From: Ectocarpus siliculosus
Lineage: Eukaryota; Sar; Phaeophyceae; Ectocarpales; Ectocarpaceae
Assembly (NCBI GenBank): GCA_000310025.1
Contig: FN649736.1
Span: 965,642 to 1,029,641, forward strand
Length of the DNA: 64,000 bases
Direction of reading: 5' to 3'
This document shows, piece after piece, positions 57,575 through 64,000 of this stretch. Position numbers and translations under genes: made by a program. Position 1 is the first letter of the stretch; every line of letters begins with the position of its first letter. The notes beneath the pieces are model-generated. The model was given only the letters and a program-made list of their open reading frames with translations. It made no database searches and was not told where the DNA came from.

Positions 57575-60500
57575 CTTCTTGTTCTTGTTGTTCTCTTCAC
57601 ATTAAAACCGTTCCGATCTCGCTCTACCCAGTACCTTCGTATGTCCGTACTGATCCAACACTCGACGCGGGCGATTCCCGTGGTCACAGGTTAACTTACC
57701 CTAAAAAGGTACACTCAAATAATCTGGCCCCGAGGGGTCCGCAAGTCAACAGAAATCAACGACAGATATTCTGGAGTCCTCCACTCCTTCTGCACGCTAT
57801 GCGAGGTATCAACTGAGACTAGGAGTCACTATCACGGGCCGGAGAGACAGAGGTACACTCCCTTGGTTCAATCTTGGTACTTCACAACGCAAGCAGAGAC
57901 AAGACCGTCTGGCACAGAAAAAGTTAGAAAAATAGAAAAGAGAGAAAAAAAAGAGAGAAAACAGAGATAAAGGAAACAGTAAGGAAAGAGAATACAAGAT
58001 GAAAAAGAGCGAGGACCAAAAGGGACCAGGCCGAAAATAACAAGAAATAAGAGGTAGAAAATGGCACACGGTGGAGAGACCACTAACGAACAAGCAAACA
58101 TGCACACATGGCCACCAACCAGCGACAGGGTTAGACCACGACAAACGATTGTCGAGACCGCCATTTATTTTCCCGGTTTTCTGACAAAATGACTATTGCT
58201 ATGGAACTGGTATACTTGTAACATTTATGCTTTGGTGACAGTACGAATGACGACTGGTGTTGAAAATCTCTCCACGCGAAATGCCTGAGGAAGGGCGCGG
58301 GGGAACCAAAACATACCGCTCCCCGCCTCCGGGATGTAATTTTTGGTTTCAGAAGTCTTGTGCATATATATGCATACGTACCTCTGCATAGTTGTGGTTA
58401 TATCTCGAACGGGTAGTTTTTCTGTGTTTGTATGTATTTTTCTTAATAGTTTTGCCGAGTTCACGAAGTTTGCTCTTTTTTCGTTTTCGGTAGACGTTTC
58501 GGTGTGGAACGGGCTTAATGCTCAACGGGATGATTTGGACATCCATACTTCACTACTATAGAGAATGACGCGACCGCGAAAAAAGAGGCCCACGGAGGGA
58601 AAGGGTACAAGCAAGCGTAAATTAACATGCATACCTTTAAACAGCTCAATGACACTTGCGTCAGTCGCTGGTTTTTGCATGCTGTGGGCACCTTGACCAC
58701 GCACTCATTGAGAGAGGGGTGCACCATTGGTAGCTCCGATTTCTGCTGCGATGTTCATTGCATGGAAGCTCTGTCTCATCTACCTCGTTGCCGCCCGTAA
58801 GTCACAAGACCTTGACTCTTGGCGGTTGCACTCACTCATGGAGACACACTCGCGCGCGGTTCCGTCCATGCCTGTACCAGATAAGATGGCACTACCGACC
58901 GACCGTAGTATAGTGCTACAGCCGCACACGCATCATGCTACAGTACTACGCGGTGGTTCTGGCCACATAGTTCACGCGTTGTCTTGTTTATGCCACGCTT
59001 TTCTCGACACCGCTATCGCTTTTCCTCTCGCACGGAAAACCAGGCATGGAAATAGGGGTGTGGGTTGCTCTCGGGTACTTCACTCAGGCCATCGGCTTGG
59101 AAACCTCGGATTCCTCCGTCTACTGCGCCTTTCTCTGCAGCTTGTCGGTGGTGAGAGCAGAGGTTCAACAGGCCGTGATCCCTTTCTGGACCCACGAACT
59201 AGACAAAGACATTCCCTCCGCGGAAATGCTGCATAACTGCCGTGCTGCCGCCGACACCAGCGGAGACAACGCGCCTGGCAGCAGCACAAGATAAAAGAAA
59301 ATGGTACCACAGAAAACTTTCCATGCACTTGCGGACAATAATGTAGAATTGTGCGGACAGGCCGTCGGGTTCGGCGTGGCTTTCACACGGATTGAGGTTG
59401 GTACCGTTTTTTGTTTTCGTGGACGCCATGTACCGCTGCTGTCTCCCTCTCGCTGTTTGTCGTTGCCCGTGTGGAGGCCTACAGAGTAGCGTACAACGTT
59501 TCATAGAGGTACACGAGTTGTCGTTCTTCACTCCGTGAATAGAAGCACTGTATGCCTTCCTTGTCATCTTCTTCTTTGCATCCTTCGGTATTTAGCTGAC
59601 CGGCCTATCGCCGACACATGACTCTACTCCAAGCAAACTCTTGCCCTAACGCTCTGCACGCGATCGTGTTGTTTTTGCGTGTCCGTTCAGCAATACATGG
59701 AAAAGTTCCCGGGGAAGAGCTTACAGCTGTCCATCGAGCAGCTGATATCCGTCGCCGCACTGACAGGAATCTGGTGTATCTTTTCAGCCGGCGGCCATCT
59801 TGCAGGTTTCAGGTGAGCCATCCGCGATACACGTAGTACGTAAAGTTATCTCACCCTCGAGAGGAAAAGATCAGGAAGGTAGTGAAGACCTCTCGCTTGA
59901 AGTGATTCTCTAACGAGTCGTTACAAACATGCTACTTTCTCTACACCCAGAGAGAGATATCCCACAACCTATGAAGCTGTGCCTCAATGATCGCTTCTCC
60001 TTCTGTGTTTGTTTTCCGCTCAGCTTCGTCAAAGATCCTCAAATTTTGGCTGCTTTGAGCTACACCGGGCTGGTGACCACCTCGCTCGCTATTTGGCTGG
60101 AGACTGTTTGCCTGGAGAAAGTACCTGCGACTGAAATGAGGTGAAGCCCTGTTTTGCTTTGTCCTGACTGTAGCCGGAAACTTTGATCAAACGGCCGAAG
60201 GACATGTTTTCGCTCGAGTTAACGGACGGGCGCCTTCCGCACCATCTTTGCGAGAAAGCGTGTCAGAAATTGTTGAACAAGACCGCCTTGGTGGCGTTTT
60301 TTCGTTGTTTCGAATGTTCAATCTAACAAGTCACCCCACATGCTCCTCCCGTTACCCCTGCGACGACATCACAATGCTTCTCATCCAGCGTTATATTTAG
60401 CACGGAGCCTCTGTGGGCCACGCTGGTATCGGCGCTGCTCTTGAAAGAGACCATGGGGCCGAATGCCCTTGTTGGAGCGGACGTAATTCTGTTGGCGTGC

Positions 60501-60848
60501 CTGGTTGCTCGAAGCGAGAAAATATCGGAGCTAGTGGGCATGGGGGAGGGCAAGGGCAACGACACGCTGATGGACACAGAAGTAACGGATGCGGAAGAAG
60601 GCGCGGAGGAACCGTTTCAGCTGCAAGAAACGGAAGAAGTAAACGACGACGATTTCCCCTCGTCCGTGTTGGACGAAATGGTCGGCGTGACGGAGGAATC
60701 AGACTCGGAGTCGTCCTTCCGCATGTCAATGGTGCAGGAGAGCACTGTGCCGGGTGGTGTATACGGGGGAGACCCCGCGTTCGCGGGAGAAGAGGGTACC
60801 CTTCGCAACAACGACAACGATATACCGGCGGCGACCCCGGTGAGGTGA
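57382..60848 (+). CDS. EamA/DMT-superfamily transporter gene, disrupted or imperfectly sequenced
   Basis: Multi-pass membrane carrier of the drug/metabolite transporter superfamily; substrate unknown. Recognised exons: 57382-57509 (VPNATAAFVRFAIAA, then ADFRRKEVLFAG), 59044 onward (GMEIGVWVALGYFTQAIGLE), a short piece ending 59396 (AVGFGVAFTRIE), 59691-59812 (QYMEKFPGKSLQLSIEQL, ending AGGHLAGF), 60024-60140 (SYTGLVTTSLAIWLET, ending PATEM) and 60389-60848 (SVIFSTEPLWATLVSALLLK plus an acidic tail, stop TGA). The first exon is 128 nt where 127 would keep frame: translation hits a TGA after GGGIFTLG, while the continuation is one frame over. The middle (about 59151-59360) is hard to model: a plausible VIPFWTHELDKDIPSAEM segment runs into a stop without a donor. 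The N-terminus is not found. The tail, Glu/Asp-rich after SEKISEL, is cytosolic by expectation. Confidence 0.78.
57533..58105 (-). repeat. Long dispersed element, copy B, inside the transporter intron
   Basis: Same order of blocks as 39571-40118: GTT tract with CTT interruptions, TCTTCACATTAAAACCG, CCCAGTACCTTCGTATGTCC, GATTCCCGTGGTCACAGG, GACAGATATTCTGGAGTCC, then the A/G-rich part ending CACACGGTGGAGAGACCAC. It starts about 24 bp after the exon donor at 57509, so it was probably inserted into, or carried along with, this 1.5 kb intron. Confidence 0.85.
58106..59043. other. Remainder of the transporter intron
   Basis: No exon is needed here, since the exons on either side join as G/GC to give FAGMEIG. 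A frame near 58727-58800 (APISAAMFIAWKL) looks membrane-like and is phase-compatible, but it is not required and I treat it as a shadow. Confidence 0.45.
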
Positions 60849-62101
60849 TTTGGGTCGTACGGAAAACACAAGGAAATGACTTGATGAAACGTGGTGCAGG
60901 CTTTTGCGGCATGTTCCACGCAATGCAGCCTCTGCTGTCGAGAGTCTCCAAGGGGTTGGTCCATGTTAGACAGACGTGTTCTAATGAAGGTCATACGATA
61001 CAATGAATGCTTGATGTCATTGGGGTTTAGAGTCGCCAGCTCTCCTCTAAAATAGAACATTGTTCTTGGTTTTGCTGTTGACACCTTTTGGTTTATTTGG
61101 TGTTTTGGGGCTGGTGATTTGTTGTAGACTTTTCGAGTGAAGTTGTGGTTGTAGGCTATTCGAGAAAAATGCGAGCGATTCTGCAGGCTGGGGGTGTCGT
61201 TAGGAGCGGCACAGGCGTGTGTTTCCTTTGCTGTTGTACGCATATTATATGAAAAAAACAGACATGACAAAAAAGTTGGGAGTTATGTCTATCGTGACCT
61301 TGAAGCGGCACTTTACGTCTTCCGGTTGTCTTGCGCATTTGTTGTGATGAACGGCGCGGGGGTTATTTTGTTATTTTTTGTTTTGCCAGAAGGCAAATGC
61401 CTGCTTGGCGAGCCGCAACAACGTAGTTTTTAACAGAGCTGTGTGCGAAACCGACATCATTTCTCGTGGTATCTGACAGGGTCGACATTTATATGCAGTG
61501 TGGGAGTAGATATTTTATCGATTGGTCGACGAGATGGTTGCGATCGATATTTCGCGTTTAATAAACGGGTGTCCTAGAAGAGTCGTTGTAGCCAACAGGG
61601 GAGTGAGTGCTGCTGCAGGCGCGCGTTGCTACTTGAGCGGAAGGAGAGTTGAGTGGGTGCCGGACTGTAGTTAGTTACAGTACATAGTTGCGACCAACGA
61701 TTTCGGTTCTCATTCTCACACAAGCGTGGCCTCCATGCATGCATACGTCAACCAACGTGACCTTGGAGGCAAAAGGGAGGACGGAAAAAATGTTCCCCAA
61801 CCGAAAGTTTGGGTTTCTACAACATCCCGGCTGAGAAAACGGGTACGTACCAGATTCTTGTGACAGCAAACATTCCTCGCGAAATACCAGGCCGCGGCCT
61901 CTTGGCGGTGACCGGGCCTGACCATCCATCATCATCCGGACACAAAGGGCACCGAGTAAGTCTTAGTCTTCTCCCGGCTCGCCTCGTCGAACCCAACGGG
62001 AGATATATGCAGCCGTGGCCCACGGCAATCTAAGAATATCGCCCCGCGCGGGCGAATTGTATTCACACGGCCAGAAAACACCATGGTTCTATCGCTGCGT
62101 G
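60849..62101. other. Downstream region of the transporter gene, no recognised gene
   Basis: Begins with the likely 3' UTR. It is T/G-rich to about 61.6 kb. I see no exon, RNA gene or repeat that I can support. Confidence 0.45.
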
Positions 62102-62230
62102 GTTGTTCTTGTTGTTGTTGTTGTCTTCACATAAAAAAACGTTCCGGTCTCCCACTCAGCACCTTCGAATTTCCGTACTCTGGTACTGGTCCAAATGACG
62201 CGGACGCTTTCCGTGTTCACAAGCCGACTG
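62102..62230 (-). repeat. CAA-tailed dispersed element, diverged copy
   Basis: Starts GTTGTTCTTGTTGTTGTTGT, then TCTTCACATAAAAAAACG, TTCCGGTCTCCCACTCAGCA and GTACTGGTCCAAATGACGCG. It is the most diverged copy and has lost part of the CGATTCCCGTGGTCACAGG block (here GCTTTCCGTGTTCACAAG). Confidence 0.65.
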
Positions 62231-62712
62231 CCCCACCAAAAGTTGCGATCGGTTTCTTTGGCTCCGTTGCGTAGAGTCCATGGATTCCACAGAGTACATT
62301 TCATTCATTCCTACAAAAAGACCTTCAGCAAAAAATGTCATGTCCCTGGATCACCAAAAGCTGTATTTATTGCAGTACACGCTGCCATCTCTCGAGCCGC
62401 CAACACGTACTGCTGTAGGAACCACGACACGTCAAAGCCACCACGTCAGCACATCGCACTCACCGCATCACATTGCGCCTTTATTTGGAAAATGGTTGCA
62501 TTCATCACGCCGGAGTGCTCGGCAAACTTTCTCCCTCCATGCCGAGCCGACAATCGACGACGTGCATCACACAACGTTACAAGCTTAAGCTTTGCAAGAG
62601 TAACCCACACCCACATCCTCAATAAAATTACCAGGTACTGCACGATGACATATAGCGGCGTGCTCCAGGAAACAATCTGCTCACTCTTCACGGTCGCAAC
62701 ACCACAGCATAG

Positions 62713-63487
62713 ACACACCCACATTCTCCCCTACCAGGTACTGTACAATCAATCCAAATATCTGGTGTTCTCCCCCCTCCCCCAAACAACAATTCAACGA
62801 TAGGCGGCGTGCTCTAGGAAACGATCACTCTTTACGGCTGGAACGCCACACCACAGCGTCGACACAGCAGGAAGGATAGCTTGCCTGTTTGATTTACTTT
62901 GACAACCAAGAATCCAAGCCACCCTCCACCATTACCACGCGGCGCTCCCCTGTCGTCGTCAAAACAGATCCCACACCACCACCAGATTGAAAATTAATAT
63001 TCTACACCATCACCGCACTAAATCTCAGTCATCACTCCACGATATTATACATGCCACGGGTTGACCACGGGGTGCACGTTGCAACAAACACACGAGGTTC
63101 TGACATGCGGAGACCGGGCCCAACACCTACCCTTGAATTGAAACCCCCTCCAACAACGAGGAAGTCCATCTGTTATACAGCAGTACATATTCCAGGGAAG
63201 CGTCTGTTCGTTTTCTATCATGGCTGTAGACGGGATACATACGCGATCCATTAAAAAACAGAAACACAAGACAGTCTGAAGGATGCAAAGCCGTGTATCA
63301 CCACATACATGCAAGCGAGATGGACGGAAAATAAATAAATAAATAAACGCGGTAAACTTTTCCCTAAACCTTTCAAATGGGTACCGTAGTACGGTCAACA
63401 AACGGGTCACACACTCAATGAAGTAGTCTTATGTTGTAAATTGGTTTCGCGACGAGTTTCATCCACTAGTACCGTACCCACCAACAC
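62713..63487. repeat. Dispersed 0.8 kb repeat, copy B
   Basis: Same orientation and extent as 41171-41965, including the A/T-rich TTGAAAATTAATATTCTACA segment and the AAATAAATAAATAAACGCGG run near its right end. Followed within 170 bp by a segment related to the Ala-rich inverted repeat at 42 kb. Confidence 0.9.
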
Positions 63488-63549
63488 CACAAACGACACC
63501 ACAACACCGACACCGATATCAGTACAACCCCCCACGCTAATCTTCAGTC

Positions 63550-63587
63550 GGCTAATTACTGTACAAGAGGCTAATTACTGTACAAGA
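63550..63587. repeat. 19-bp tandem duplication
   Basis: GGCTAATTACTGTACAAGA occurs twice in a row, directly between the 0.8 kb repeat and the Ala-rich segment. Confidence 0.9.
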
Positions 63588-63634
63588 AGAGAGATGGACT
63601 ATAGTACTGCCGCAAGCGTGCGGGCCCTCCCCAG

Positions 63635-64000
63635 ATGAGGCATCACGCCGAAGAAGAATCAGCAGCCTCGCTAGAGGGCGAGGCACCCGAGGAAGAGGCG
63701 GCCATGGCCTCCGCAGAGGGGACGGCGGCGGAGGGGGCACCAGCGGACACCGCGCCCCCTCCAGAGGATAAGGCGTTCAACGCCTCCTCAGAGGCGGCGG
63801 CGGCACTCCCCTCCCTCCACTAGATCCTGGAGACCCTCCGCGCCACGGAGGAAGTGGGAACCGGTTACCCGCGGTTCACATCGGTCCGCGCTAATCTGGC
63901 GCAAAAGGTGGCCATCAAGGCCCAAGCCACCGCCGCCACCGCCGCCGCCGCCGCCACCGCAGCAAACGTCACCAGCAAATTGTCCAAAGGCTGGCGATCG
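63635..64000 (+). repeat. Ala-rich repeat-borne segment, related to the 42 kb inverted repeat
   Basis: A plus-strand frame from ATGAGGCATCACGCC encodes an Ala/Glu-rich peptide (ESAASLEGEAPEEEAAMASA, later KAFNASSEAAAALPSLH, stop at 63821-63823). The following bases (about 63824-63960) are the reverse complement of 42590-42680, ending in GCC-rich sequence matching the 41.98 kb arm. The order of parts differs from the 42 kb copy, so the unit has been rearranged. The window ends inside it. Confidence 0.6.

Noticed and set aside
58727-58800. Membrane-like segment APISAAMFIAWKL with a GTAAGT donor in the transporter intron
   Set aside because: Phase-compatible, but the flanking exons already join to give the conserved FAGMEIG order and an in-frame stop lies just upstream.

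Overview
This is a window of nuclear DNA from an intron-rich eukaryote, most likely a brown alga close to Ectocarpus. The evidence is exons of 36-300 bp separated by introns of several hundred bp, tracts of CAG/CTG, GA and CACT, Ala/Gln/Ser-rich acidic protein tails, and an EGF-like protein carrying a Cys-Pro-Thr-Gly-Asp-Asp-Pro motif that I associate with stramenopiles. The species is an inference. I found no operon, prophage, CRISPR array or prokaryotic defence system. Most long open frames are shadows, so I rebuilt the genes exon by exon from GT/AG sites and reading phase.

Layout. 1-1.3 kb: last three exons (+) of an EGF-like protein. 2.1-10.7 kb: complete cytochrome P450 gene (-), 11 exons, 560 aa. 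10.7-11.8 kb: shared divergent promoter region. 11.8-22.8 kb: JmjC histone demethylase-like gene of the JHDM1/KDM2-KDM7 type (+), 14 exons, 949 aa. 22.8-26.1 kb: no recognised gene. 26.1-32.5 kb: OXA1-type mitochondrial inner-membrane insertase (-), about 10 exons. 33-42.7 kb: repeats, with stacked duplications, a short interstitial telomere-type array, copies of a CAA-tailed element and a palindrome around an assembly gap. 42.9-45.9 kb: a tentative small gene (-) with an ELM2-like segment. 49.3-56.1 kb: two nearly identical 3.4 kb direct copies on either side of a 100-N gap. 56.7-56.9 kb: a Cactin C-terminal exon broken by a 5-bp duplication. 57.4-60.8 kb: an EamA/DMT-type transporter gene (+) with an apparent 1-nt frameshift and a repeat element in its first visible intron. 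61-64 kb: second copies of the dispersed repeats.

The genes are unrelated housekeeping or cell-specific functions and do not form a pathway. The most unusual content is the repeat layer: a CAA-tailed retroposon-like family seen six times, two longer dispersed families seen twice each, a small intronic hairpin with perfect 13-bp arms, and an inverted piece of the JmjC gene's own intron 5/exon 6 junction placed in its intron 1. Several of these lie next to runs of N, so assembly error has to be weighed against biology.
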